In this document: piece after piece, positions 36,533-44,453 of the stretch
How positions within the stretch are numbered: the stretch's first letter is position 1
How the letters are laid out: each line of letters opens with the position of its first letter
Origin: Dyella sp. AtDHG13
GTDB lineage: Bacteria; Pseudomonadota; Gammaproteobacteria; Xanthomonadales; Rhodanobacteraceae
Length of the DNA stretch: 64,000 nt
Reading direction: 5' to 3'
Assembly: GCF_003201105.1 (NCBI RefSeq)
Contig: NZ_QICJ01000002.1
Span: 124,001-188,000 of the forward strand
Position numbers and translations under genes: made by a program
Notes under the pieces: model-generated
What the model saw: only the letters and a program-made list of their open reading frames with translations
Database searches by the model: none
What the model was told of the DNA's origin: nothing

Positions 36533-37933
36533 TCAGCGCTTGCGCTTCTTCATCTCGCGGATCATGCGCTGGCGCTTGCGCTTCTGGCTGTCGGTGAGCA
36601 CGTTCTTCTTGCCGGCGAACGGATTCTCGCCGTCGCGGAATTCGATGCGAACGGGCGTGCCTTCCAGGCGATAACGCTTGCGGAAGAAGTTTTCCAGATA
36701 GCGGCGATAGGCCGGCGCGATGTGCTTGGTACGGCTGCCGTGGATGACGATGGTCGGCGGGTTGGTGCCACCCGGATGCGCGAAACGCAGCTTGGGCGCG
36801 TGGCCTCGCACCAGCGGCGGCTGGTAGCTTTCGTAGGCGCGCTCGAGCGTCTTGGTGAGTTCGGAGGAACCCAGCTCCTTGGTCGCCGCATGATGGGCGC
36901 GCACGATGGACTTCATCAGTTCGCGCAGGCCCGAACCATGAAGCGCCGAGATGAATACCGTCTTGGCCCAGTCGACGAACTGCAGGCGGCGCTCCAGCGC
37001 CTGCTGGCACTGCTCGCGCTGATAGCTGTCCATGCCGTCCCACTTGTTGACCGCGATGACGAGCGCCCTGCCCTCGTCCACGGCATGGCCGATCAGGGTC
37101 AGGTCCTGGTCGGCCAGGTTCTCGCGCGCGTCGATCATCACCACCACGACCTGCGCGGCGGCCATCGACTGCAGCGTCTTGATGACGCTGAATTTCTCCA
37201 CCGCCTCTTCCACGCGCGCCTTGCGGCGCACGCCTGCGGTGTCGATCAGGGTGTACTTGCGGCCGTCGCGCTCCAGCGAGACGCGAATCGGATCGCGCGT
37301 GGTGCCGGCGACGTTGGAAACGATCAAGCGATCTTCGCCCAGCAGGCGATTGATCAGGGTGGACTTGCCGGCGTTGGGTCGGCCCACGATGGCGACGCGG
37401 ATGCTGTCCTCGTCGCCCGGTTCGATCTCTTCGTGCTCGTCTTCCGGCAGCAGCGAAAGCGCCGAGGCGACCAGATCCTCGGTGCCGCGATTGTGCGCAG
37501 CGGCCAGCGGCAGCGTGTTGGCGATGCCGAAGACGGCGAACTCCGCCATGGCGTTCTGCAGGTCAAGGCCGTCGGTCTTGTTGACCGCGGCGATGATCGG
37601 CTTGCCGCTGCGGCGCAGCTCGTCGAGGATGGTGCGGTCCTGCGGCAGCAGGCCGTCGCGCGCATCCACCACGAAAACCAGCACGCTGGCCTCTTCGATG
37701 GCCAGGCGCACCTGCTGCGCGGTCAGGCCATCGAGGCCTTCCTCTTCACCGGACAGGCCGCCGGTATCCACCACCACGAAGGGGCGTGCACCGGTGCGGC
37801 ACACGCCGTAGTGACGATCTCGCGTGACGCCCGGCATGTCGGCCACCAGGGCGTCGCGGCTGCGCGTCAGTGCGTTGAATAGGGTCGATTTACCGACATT
37901 GGGGCGACCGACCAGGGCAACGACGGGCAGCAT
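36533..37933 (-). CDS. der: Ribosome biogenesis GTPase Der (EngA)
   Basis: A 466-residue protein with two tandem GTPase domains and a C-terminal KH-like domain. Domain 1 has the P-loop GRPNVGKSTLFNALT, DTGG and NKTD. Domain 2 has GRPNAGKSTLINRLL, DTAGVRRKARVEE and NKWD. The KH domain region PPTIVIHGSRTKHIAPAYRR then ends in a lysine/arginine-rich tail (RQRMIREMKKRKR). It acts in late 50S ribosomal subunit assembly. It is followed 26 bases upstream in the sequence by bamB, in the conserved yfgM-bamB-der order. Confidence 0.97.
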   Translation of the reverse strand: MLPVVALVGRPNVGKSTLFNALTRSRDALVADMPGVTRDRHYGVCRTGARPFVVVDTGGLSGEEEGLDGLTAQQVRLAIEEASVLVFVVDARDGLLPQDRTILDELRRSGKPIIAAVNKTDGLDLQNAMAEFAVFGIANTLPLAAAHNRGTEDLVASALSLLPEDEHEEIEPGDEDSIRVAIVGRPNAGKSTLINRLLGEDRLIVSNVAGTTRDPIRVSLERDGRKYTLIDTAGVRRKARVEEAVEKFSVIKTLQSMAAAQVVVVMIDARENLADQDLTLIGHAVDEGRALVIAVNKWDGMDSYQREQCQQALERRLQFVDWAKTVFISALHGSGLRELMKSIVRAHHAATKELGSSELTKTLERAYESYQPPLVRGHAPKLRFAHPGGTNPPTIVIHGSRTKHIAPAYRRYLENFFRKRYRLEGTPVRIEFRDGENPFAGKKNVLTDSQKRKRQRMIREMKKRKR

Positions 37934-37959
37934 GATTCAACAACCTTCTTCTGCGGCGA

Positions 37960-39186
37960 TCAGCGGCCGCCGAGACGGTAAGCGCCGATGCGGCCCTTCA
38001 CGTCCTCGACGTACACGATGTCGCCCACCACCAGCGGCTGGGCGCGGATGGCCTTCTTGGACAGGCGCTCGCGGGCAGCCAGCGCACCATCGCTGGTCTG
38101 CAGGAAGTGCACGTAGCCTTCCAGGTCGCCGACCACCACGTAGTTGCCCAGCACGGCCGGGCCGGTGAGCCAGCGGTACTTGAGCGCGTCGTTCTTCCAC
38201 ATGTCGGCGCCGCCGCTCTTGTCGAACGCCCACACCTGCGAGTCGTCGTTCACGCCGTAGATGGCGGTGTCGGTGACGTCCAGCGAGGTGAAGGTGGAGA
38301 ACGGACGACCCCACAGCGGGCGGCCGCTGGGGCCGTCGATGGCGGCCAGGTTGCCGTGGTACGCGGCGCCGTACAGCGTGGTGCCGGAGAGCACGATGGA
38401 ACCGTCGGCATCGGACAGGCGATCGATTTCGGTACGGCCTTCGCCGCTGGCGAGCGTCTGCTCCCAGAGCTTCTCGCCGTTGTCCTGGCGCAGGGCGACC
38501 AGCTTGCCGCCGTCGTTGCCGTAGAAGATCACGCCATTGGCGGCCAGCAGCGGGCCGTTGCCGCGCAGGCTGAGCAGCGGGACAGTGTCCTGGTCGTACA
38601 CCCAGCGACGCTCGCCGGTGGCGCTGTCGAAACCGTACAGACGGCCGTCCTGGGTACGGGCGACCACCAGGTTGCCGGAAATGACCGGCGAGGAGATCAC
38701 CTCGGAATTGACCACGGCTTCCCAGCGCGGGCTGCCGTCCTTCGCGTTGATGCCGTACACGTGGCCGTCGAGCGTGCCGACCACGAGCAGGTCGCCAGCC
38801 ACCATCGGGCCGCCGGCATAGAGAGCATCGGCGCGCTTCTTGTCGCCCCAGCCGAACCAGCCCTGGGTGCGCGAACTCTTGGACCACAGCGTCTTGCCGC
38901 TGGTGGCGTCGATGGCCGCGAGCTTGCCGTCGGTGCTGCAGGCATAGAGCACGCCGTCGGCGAAGGCCGGACGCAGGCGCACGCCGCTAATGCCGGCGCC
39001 ATCGCCCACGCTCGTGGTCCACAGCTTGGTGACCTGGGTGGTGGGCTTGAAGTCCTTCTCCAGCGGCGTGGGCGGCTGGACGTTTTCCTTCTTGAACGAA
39101 TGGCACCCGGCGAGCACCACCAGGGAGGTCAGCGCCACCAGCCAAACGCGCTTCATGGCACCGCGCTTCTTCACTTCAGCTTTCAT
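37960..39186 (-). CDS. bamB: Outer-membrane protein assembly factor BamB
   Basis: A 408-residue lipoprotein of the Bam complex. The signal peptide ends in the lipobox VVLAGC with the lipidated Cys near residue 28, followed by an eight-bladed beta-propeller of PQQ-like repeats (for example GTLDGHVYGINAKDGSPRWE). It scaffolds BamA in outer-membrane protein insertion. The ATG at 39186 overlaps the stop of yfgM (ATGA), favouring that start. An internal ATG ten codons later (MKRVWLVALT) would also make a signal peptide. Confidence 0.93.
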   Translation of the reverse strand: MKAEVKKRGAMKRVWLVALTSLVVLAGCHSFKKENVQPPTPLEKDFKPTTQVTKLWTTSVGDGAGISGVRLRPAFADGVLYACSTDGKLAAIDATSGKTLWSKSSRTQGWFGWGDKKRADALYAGGPMVAGDLLVVGTLDGHVYGINAKDGSPRWEAVVNSEVISSPVISGNLVVARTQDGRLYGFDSATGERRWVYDQDTVPLLSLRGNGPLLAANGVIFYGNDGGKLVALRQDNGEKLWEQTLASGEGRTEIDRLSDADGSIVLSGTTLYGAAYHGNLAAIDGPSGRPLWGRPFSTFTSLDVTDTAIYGVNDDSQVWAFDKSGGADMWKNDALKYRWLTGPAVLGNYVVVGDLEGYVHFLQTSDGALAARERLSKKAIRAQPLVVGDIVYVEDVKGRIGAYRLGGR

Positions 39187-39827
39187 GCACCCTGCTTCCC
39201 GGCCACGGCCAGATCATCGATTTTCATCTGCACGCTTTGCGGCGCGTTCTCACCCAGTACCGCCTTGGCGGCCACGTACGCCTTGCGGGCATCGTCGGGG
39301 CGCCCAAGCTTGACCAGCACATCGCCGCGTAGTTCCTGGGCGACGCCTTCGTAGGCCTTGGGCGGCATGCGATCGAGCGTGGCCAGCGCATCGGCGCCCT
39401 TGCCCTGCGCCAGCTGCACGCGCGCGATGCGCAATTGCGCCAGCGCCTTGAGGTTCTCGTTGGAGGCATGGCTCTCGGCCCAGCCGAGGGACTCGATGGC
39501 CTTGTCCAGCTGCTTGGCCTGCACCTGGCGCTGCGCGCGATCGCCGGCGGCGAAAATGGCGTAGGTGGAGTCGGCGTAGTCCTTGAGCAGCTGATCGGTC
39601 AGCTGGTCGGCGTTGTCCGCCTTGCCGGAGGCCGTGGCCACCTGGATCTGCTGGTAGAGATCGGCAGCCTGGGCCTGATGTTCGGCGCGGTGGTCCTTCC
39701 ACTTGCCCCAGCCGAAGATGCCCACCAGGCCGATCGCAATGCCGACGACGATGGACAGGCCGTTCTGGCGCAACCACTGCTGTACGCGTTCACCCTGTTC
39801 GTAGTCGTCGTACGCTTCAAATGCCAT
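39183..39827 (-). CDS. YfgM-family tetratricopeptide protein (SecYEG-associated)
   Basis: A 214-residue single-pass membrane protein. The short cytoplasmic N-terminus (EAYDDYEQGERVQQWLRQNG) precedes one transmembrane helix at about residues 24-41 (LSIVVGIAIGLVGIFGW). The periplasmic part is a run of TPR-like helices (ALAQLRIARVQLAQGKGADA, YEGVAQELRGDVLVKLGRPD). It matches the YfgM family, which binds the SecYEG translocon with PpiD and helps periplasmic chaperone transfer. It is coupled to bamB by a four-base overlap and starts after a 145-base gap from the RodZ-like gene. Confidence 0.9.
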   Translation of the reverse strand: MAFEAYDDYEQGERVQQWLRQNGLSIVVGIAIGLVGIFGWGKWKDHRAEHQAQAADLYQQIQVATASGKADNADQLTDQLLKDYADSTYAIFAAGDRAQRQVQAKQLDKAIESLGWAESHASNENLKALAQLRIARVQLAQGKGADALATLDRMPPKAYEGVAQELRGDVLVKLGRPDDARKAYVAAKAVLGENAPQSVQMKIDDLAVAGKQGA

Positions 39828-39897
39828 GCAATCACCCTAGGGGAACTGCACCGCGGGCCTCTCGCGCGCCGCCGTGCAGAAAAGAAATCAGCCCGAC

Positions 39898-39930
39898 TTG
39901 CCCGCTCGTTACCGAGCGGACAATGGGCAA
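39898..39930 (-). other. Stem-loop upstream of yfgM
   Basis: On either strand CCGCTCG-TTAC-CGAGCGG (39902-39919) forms a perfect seven-pair hairpin, and TTGCCC/GGGCAA (39898-39903 with 39925-39930) is an alternative outer pairing. On the coding (reverse) strand no run of T follows, so it is not a standard terminator. It could be an mRNA processing or stability element in the gap between the RodZ-like gene and yfgM. Confidence 0.35.
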
Positions 39931-39972
39931 GCATAACCGATTGCGCCAGGCCGCACAGGCCTGGCGCGCGAC

Positions 39973-41025
39973 TCAGGCGCCAGCGGGCGCGGCCTTGCCG
40001 TCGTGCATTTCCACGCGGAAATGGGCGACGTTCGAGCGGCGGAAACTGTCCAGCGGCATGGGCTGGCCGTCCAGCATCACCTGTGCGCCGTTGGCATTGC
40101 CGATGCGCACTTCCAGCGGCTGATCGCTGTGATACGTCTTGGAGCTGCCGGCGGGCAGCAGGCCGTATTCGAGGCGCGAGCCGTCCTTGGTGGTGACTTC
40201 CACCCAGCTGGCGCTTTCCAGGCTGAGCACCAGGCTGTGGGCGCCATTGCCAACCGTGTCGGCCGCCGTGGGCGCTGCGGGCTGCGCCGCGGCATGCGTA
40301 TCGCCACCCAGGTTCGGGAACGGCGTCATGGAGGCCATGAGCGGCTGATCCTGCGGCGGCGCCGCCGGCGGCTGCGCTGCCGGTTGCATGGCGGCAACAC
40401 CCTCAGCCGCACCATCCTGCGGTTTCGCCGGCTGGTCGGTCGCCGAGGCTACCGCGGTGGTGGCGACGCTGGCGCTGCTCGCCGGCGCATCCACCTGCGC
40501 CACAGGCGCGGCATCCAGGGGAGCCAGGTGGCTCACGTCGCGATCCAGCGTGCCGCGCACGCCCAGCCAGATGGTCGGCACGACGATGGCGGCCGTCAGC
40601 ACCACATAGGTCGCGGCGCGCGCGTAGTTCTCCAGCAGATAGCGCGAATGCGAAATGCCTCCCGTGGCCACCAGCGAAGGCTGGGCGGGCCGGATGCGCT
40701 CGAGCTCCGCCTTCACCTCGCCCTCGTCGACGCCCAGATAGCGCGCGTACTTGGTGAGGTAGCCGCCCAGGTACACCTGGTAGTCGATGCCGCCGTACTC
40801 GTTGCTTTCGATCTGCTTGAGCACGCGGGTCGGCAGGCGCAGGGTGTGCGCGCACGATTCGACATCCAGCCCGCGGGCTTCGCGCGCTGCGCGCAGACGC
40901 CCGCCAAGGCTGCCCTTGATCGCTTCCAGCGGGGAGTGTTCGGTTTCCATGGTGGCGTCGGATGCTTGGATGAAAGGAGGTTCTCGGTTGCCGCTATTGG
41001 CCGAATTTGACTGCTGGGAGGTCAT
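39973..41025 (-). CDS. RodZ-like helix-turn-helix membrane protein (DUF4115)
   Basis: A 350-residue protein. A cytoplasmic Xre-type HTH (about residues 40-105: LRAAREARGLDVESCAHTLR, YLTKYARYLGVDEGEVKAEL) leads to one transmembrane helix at about 136-156 (YVVLTAAIVVPTIWLGV). A proline/alanine-rich linker (about 160-250) ends in a DUF4115 beta domain (LVLSLESASWVEVTTKDGSR). This is the RodZ layout: a cytoskeletal adaptor that binds MreB. A role as a regulator cannot be ruled out. The ATG overlaps the stop of pilW (ATGA). In many gammaproteobacteria ispG and hisS follow, but here yfgM does. Confidence 0.85.
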   Translation of the reverse strand: MTSQQSNSANSGNREPPFIQASDATMETEHSPLEAIKGSLGGRLRAAREARGLDVESCAHTLRLPTRVLKQIESNEYGGIDYQVYLGGYLTKYARYLGVDEGEVKAELERIRPAQPSLVATGGISHSRYLLENYARAATYVVLTAAIVVPTIWLGVRGTLDRDVSHLAPLDAAPVAQVDAPASSASVATTAVASATDQPAKPQDGAAEGVAAMQPAAQPPAAPPQDQPLMASMTPFPNLGGDTHAAAQPAAPTAADTVGNGAHSLVLSLESASWVEVTTKDGSRLEYGLLPAGSSKTYHSDQPLEVRIGNANGAQVMLDGQPMPLDSFRRSNVAHFRVEMHDGKAAPAGA

Positions 41026-41822
41026 TGGCGTGCGGTTGCGTCGAGGGCGCGCGCCTGTTCCGAATCCGGGAACTGGCTTTGCAGTCGCCTGCTGTAGTTG
41101 AGAGCAGCATCCCTGTTGCCCAACCGTGATTCGATGTCGTGCCCCAATTTGAGCGATGCCGCCGTCGGCTGGCCCAGCGCGTCGAATCGCTGGATGAACG
41201 CCCGCGCGCGGAACGCATCGTTCTGAAGATAAAGCACATTGGCGAGCTGATACAACGCCCCGCCATTGTTCGGATCGATTTCGATGGCCTTGCGGAAGTC
41301 CGCCTCGGCCGACGGCAGGTTCTGTGCCTTTTGCTCACAGATGCCGGCATTGGTCCAGGCCAGGGCCGGCGTCTGGTAGAACGGGTCCGCCACGGCCTTC
41401 TGGAAATACGGCAGGGCGTCGGCCGGCTTGCCTTCGCGGCTGCACAGGAACCAGCCCAGGTTGTTGTTGGTGTCGCCCTTGTCCGGAGCCAGCGACTGCG
41501 CCTTGCGATAGTGCATCTCCGCATTGGGCATGTCGTTGATGCGCTCGTAGATCACCGCGGCGACCGTGTGTGCGGGCACGTAGTTGGGGTCGAACTGCAG
41601 CGCCTTGTTGATCTTGACCATGGCGTCTTCCAGGTCGCCATTGACCAGGTACTGCTGGGCCAGCTCGGTGTGGACGCGCGCGCCCTCCTGCTTCTGCTCG
41701 GCCTTGGTCGTGCGCGGGATCTTGTCCGCCGGCGGCACGCCGGGGTTGGTATTGGCCACAGGCACACACGCCGCGACGAGCACGGCCACACCCGCACTCA
41801 GCAGGATCCGATCAAGCCGCAT
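41022..41822 (-). CDS. pilW: Type IV pilus biogenesis lipoprotein PilW (PilF)
   Basis: A 266-residue periplasmic lipoprotein. The signal peptide has a lipobox VLVAAC with Cys at about residue 19. Six TPR motifs follow (for example [20 protein letters not shown] and [12 protein letters not shown]-like repeats), matching the PilF/PilW pilotin that places the secretin PilQ in the outer membrane. It sits between rlmN, whose end it overlaps by 11 bases, and the RodZ-like gene, the conserved rlmN-pilW-rodZ order. The start [11 protein letters not shown] was chosen because it gives the lipobox; the frame is open further upstream. Confidence 0.92.
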   Translation of the reverse strand: MRLDRILLSAGVAVLVAACVPVANTNPGVPPADKIPRTTKAEQKQEGARVHTELAQQYLVNGDLEDAMVKINKALQFDPNYVPAHTVAAVIYERINDMPNAEMHYRKAQSLAPDKGDTNNNLGWFLCSREGKPADALPYFQKAVADPFYQTPALAWTNAGICEQKAQNLPSAEADFRKAIEIDPNNGGALYQLANVLYLQNDAFRARAFIQRFDALGQPTAASLKLGHDIESRLGNRDAALNYSRRLQSQFPDSEQARALDATARQ

Positions 41823-42951
41823 GGCTCGCCCCTTCGTCCAGACGCTTTCGAAACTCGGCCTGGCGACGGGTGCGATCCAATACCTGCCCCTTGAGCTGGC
41901 CACATGCCGCGTCGATGTCGTCGCCGCGGGTGCGGCGCAGCATGGTCAACACGTTGGCATTGAGCAACTGGGTCTGGAAGGCGCGAATGGTTTCGGCGTC
42001 CGAGCGCTCGAAACGCGTGCCAGGAAATGGATTGAACGGAATCAGGTTGACCTTGCACGTAGGCATGCGACGCATCAGCTTGATCAACTGGCGCGCATGC
42101 TCGGGCTGGTCATTGACGCCCTTCATCAAGGTGTATTCGAACGTGATCGACGTGCGCGGCTTGCGGTCCAGCCAGCGCTGGCACGCCGCCATCAGCTCGG
42201 CGATCGGGTAACGCTTGTTGAGCGGCACCAGTTCGGTGCGCAGCTCGTCGTTGGCGGCATGCAGCGACACCGCCAGCGAGACATCAATGGTTTCCGACAG
42301 CTTGTCGATCATCGGCACCAGGCCGGCGGTGGACAAGGTCACGCGCTTGGACGCCAGGCCGAAGCCAAGGTCGTCGCGCATCAGGCTCATGGCCTTGGTC
42401 ACGTTGTCGAAATTCAGCAGCGGCTCGCCCATGCCCATCATCACCACGTTGGTGATGCGGCGGTTCTGATGGGTGATGTTGCCGAGGTATTTGGCTGCCA
42501 CCCACATCTGCCCGATGATCTCGGACGTCGCGAGGTTGCGGTTGAAGCCCTGCGTCGCGGTGGAGCAGAACTGGCAGTTCAGGCCGCAGCCCACCTGCGA
42601 GGACACGCACAGCGTGCCGCGGGTGGGCTCGGGAATGTAGACCGCCTCGACGGCGTTGCCGCCGTCCATGCCGAGCAGCCACTTGTGCGTGCCGTCGGCC
42701 GCGCCCTTGTCGAACATGGTCTTGGGCGGCCCGATGTAGCACGACGCCTCGAGCTTGGCTCGAAGCGCCTTGCCGACATCGGTCATGTTTTCGAAATTGT
42801 CTTCCAGGCGGTGGTAGATCCACTTCATCACCTGCTCGGCGCGATAAGGCTTCTCGCCCAGCTGGGCGAAGAAGTCGCGCAGGCCCTGTCGATCGAAATC
42901 GAGCAGGTTGACCCTGTTGTCGGTGGTGATGGATACGGCCTGGTCAGTCAT
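41812..42951 (-). CDS. rlmN: 23S rRNA (adenine2503-C2)/tRNA methyltransferase RlmN
   Basis: A 379-residue radical SAM methyltransferase. The 4Fe-4S motif C122-xxx-C126-xx-C129 reads [12 protein letters not shown]. The SAM-binding and TLSTAGLVP stretches, [10 protein letters not shown] and the C-terminal Cys in AACGQLKG that forms the methyl-Cys adduct are all present. It methylates A2503 of 23S rRNA and A37 of some tRNAs. The start [10 protein letters not shown] is chosen because the upstream 30 codons do not resemble the family. It overlaps the start of pilW. Confidence 0.96.
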   Translation of the reverse strand: MTDQAVSITTDNRVNLLDFDRQGLRDFFAQLGEKPYRAEQVMKWIYHRLEDNFENMTDVGKALRAKLEASCYIGPPKTMFDKGAADGTHKWLLGMDGGNAVEAVYIPEPTRGTLCVSSQVGCGLNCQFCSTATQGFNRNLATSEIIGQMWVAAKYLGNITHQNRRITNVVMMGMGEPLLNFDNVTKAMSLMRDDLGFGLASKRVTLSTAGLVPMIDKLSETIDVSLAVSLHAANDELRTELVPLNKRYPIAELMAACQRWLDRKPRTSITFEYTLMKGVNDQPEHARQLIKLMRRMPTCKVNLIPFNPFPGTRFERSDAETIRAFQTQLLNANVLTMLRRTRGDDIDAACGQLKGQVLDRTRRQAEFRKRLDEGASHAA

Positions 42952-43072
42952 TTCAAATTCGCGGCTCGATGCCGCCCTCGATTTCCTTACGCCATCCTTG
43001 AACGTGGTTTTGGCGAAGAGTGCGGCCACGGATGGCCGCATCTCGATCTTCCGCGCTCACGGATGAACGCAC

Positions 43073-43498
43073 TTACCTCGAATGTACTTCCGTCGTGGCG
43101 AAGAAGTACGCGATTTCCACGGCGGCCGTTTCGGCGGCGTCGGAACCGTGCACGGCGTTCGCATCGATGGAGTCGGCGAAGTCGGCGCGGATCGTGCCCG
43201 GCGCGGCTTCCTTCGGATTGGTGGCGCCCATCAGCTCGCGGTTCTTGAGGATGGCGTTGTCGCCCTGCAGCACCTGGATCATCACCGGGCCGGAGATCAT
43301 GAACTCGACGAGCGCGTTGAAGAACGGACGCTCCTTGTGCACGGCATAGAAGCCTTCGGCCTCGGCGCGCGAGAGCTGCTTCATCTTCGCGGCGATGACC
43401 TTCAGGCCAGCCTTTTCGAAGCGTGCATAGATTTCACCGATCACGTTCTTGGCGACGGCGTCGGGCTTGATGATGGAAAGGGTGCGCTCCAGCGCCAT
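43073..43498 (-). CDS. ndk: Nucleoside diphosphate kinase
   Basis: A 141-residue enzyme that moves phosphate between nucleoside di- and triphosphates through phospho-H117 in NAVHGSD. The N-terminal [17 protein letters not shown], the Kpn-loop region [16 protein letters not shown] and the substrate-binding [14 protein letters not shown] are standard. Its start faces the two PsrA-like boxes and the TetR gene across 236 bases, so those sites are also upstream of ndk. Expression control by them is only a possibility. Confidence 0.97.
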   Translation of the reverse strand: MALERTLSIIKPDAVAKNVIGEIYARFEKAGLKVIAAKMKQLSRAEAEGFYAVHKERPFFNALVEFMISGPVMIQVLQGDNAILKNRELMGATNPKEAAPGTIRADFADSIDANAVHGSDAAETAAVEIAYFFATTEVHSR

Positions 43499-43655
43499 GT
43501 GGGTCTGCTCCGGGAAAAAACTGGTATCTGAGTGGGCGGTCGGTCGTTGCCGACGAAGTTACGCCAAATCCTGCCTAGATATGCGGATTTAGCTCACGAA
43601 AGTTTGACAGATTCTACCTGATACGCAAGCCGGGGAGTGGTTTTAAGAGGCGTCC

Positions 43656-43671
43656 TAAAACGACCGTTTGA
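43656..43671. promoter_or_regulatory. PsrA-type operator, imperfect copy
   Basis: TAAAACGACCGTTTGA differs from the perfect palindrome at 43697-43712 in two positions. It lies 41 bases away, close to four helical turns, so two dimers could sit on one side of the DNA. Confidence 0.5.
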
Positions 43672-43696
43672 CGGGCCCAAATCGACCCGCGTATCC

Positions 43697-43712
43697 TCAA
43701 ACGATCGTTTGA
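43697..43712. promoter_or_regulatory. PsrA-type operator, perfect palindrome
   Basis: TCAAACGATCGTTTGA is a perfect 16-base palindrome and fits the Pseudomonas PsrA consensus (G/C)AAAC-N4-GTTT(G/C). It ends 22 bases before the ATG of the PsrA-like TetR gene. The placement suits autoregulation by that protein and by fatty acyl ligands. Confidence 0.65.
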
Positions 43713-43734
43713 TTCCCGACCGGGGTTGCGGACC

Positions 43735-44358
43735 ATGCCAGTCTCCACTGCTTCCATGCCCACCAAGGAACGCATTCTTGGCGCGGCGGAGGAGTTGTTC
43801 GCCCGCCATGGCTTCGAAGGCGCCTCCCTGCGCCAGCTGACCGCCGCCGCCGGGGTCAACCTGGCCGCCGTGAACTACCACTTCGGCTCCAAGGACCGCC
43901 TGATCGAGGAGGTGTTCCGCCGCCGCCTGGACCAGCTCAACGGGCGCCGCATGGCGGCCCTGCAGAAGATCGCCGGGGAACCGGACACCACCATCGAGAA
44001 CGTGCTGGCCGCCTTCATCGTGCCTGCACTGGAGCTTTCCCACGATGGCAATGGTTCGCTCTTCATGCGCGTGCTGGCCCGCGCCTTCGCCGAGCACGAC
44101 GACACCCTTCGCAAGTTCCTGTCGGACAACTACGGCCATGTGATGCGCCAGTTCACCGCCGAATTCGCGCGCCTGCTGCCCCACCTGAGCAAGGAGGAGC
44201 TGTACTGGCGCGTGGACCTGGTGACCGGCGCCCTGACCCATGCCATGTCCGGCTTCGGCATGATCCAGCGCAAGAGCGACGTGCCCGAGCAGCGCCACCG
44301 CGAGCAGACCGCCGAGCACCTGATCCGCTTTGCCGCCGCGGGCCTCAAATCCCCCTGA
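43735..44358 (+). CDS. TetR-family regulator, PsrA-like (fatty acid responsive)
   Basis: A 207-residue TetR regulator. The DNA-binding helix-turn-helix (about residues 12-58) reads RILGAAEELFARHGFEGASL then RQLTAAAGVNLAAVNYHFGS KDRLIEE; the AGVNLAAVNYHFGS element is characteristic of PsrA-like regulators of fatty acid degradation. The C-terminal ligand domain is alpha-helical (LTHAMSGFGMIQRKSD). PsrA represses beta-oxidation genes and is released by long-chain acyl groups. It is followed by the FadN-like gene after 95 bases and preceded by two matching operators. The ATG at 43735 was chosen over a TTG three codons earlier. Confidence 0.85.
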   Translation: MPVSTASMPTKERILGAAEELFARHGFEGASLRQLTAAAGVNLAAVNYHFGSKDRLIEEVFRRRLDQLNGRRMAALQKIAGEPDTTIENVLAAFIVPALELSHDGNGSLFMRVLARAFAEHDDTLRKFLSDNYGHVMRQFTAEFARLLPHLSKEELYWRVDLVTGALTHAMSGFGMIQRKSDVPEQRHREQTAEHLIRFAAAGLKSP

Positions 44359-44453
44359 TCGCGTCCCACCCGGATTCTTTCGGGCGGCCCCGGCCGCCCG
44401 TCCCGCTACCCAACGTTCCATCACCCCCAGCGTTTCGCATTACGGAGAAGCCA

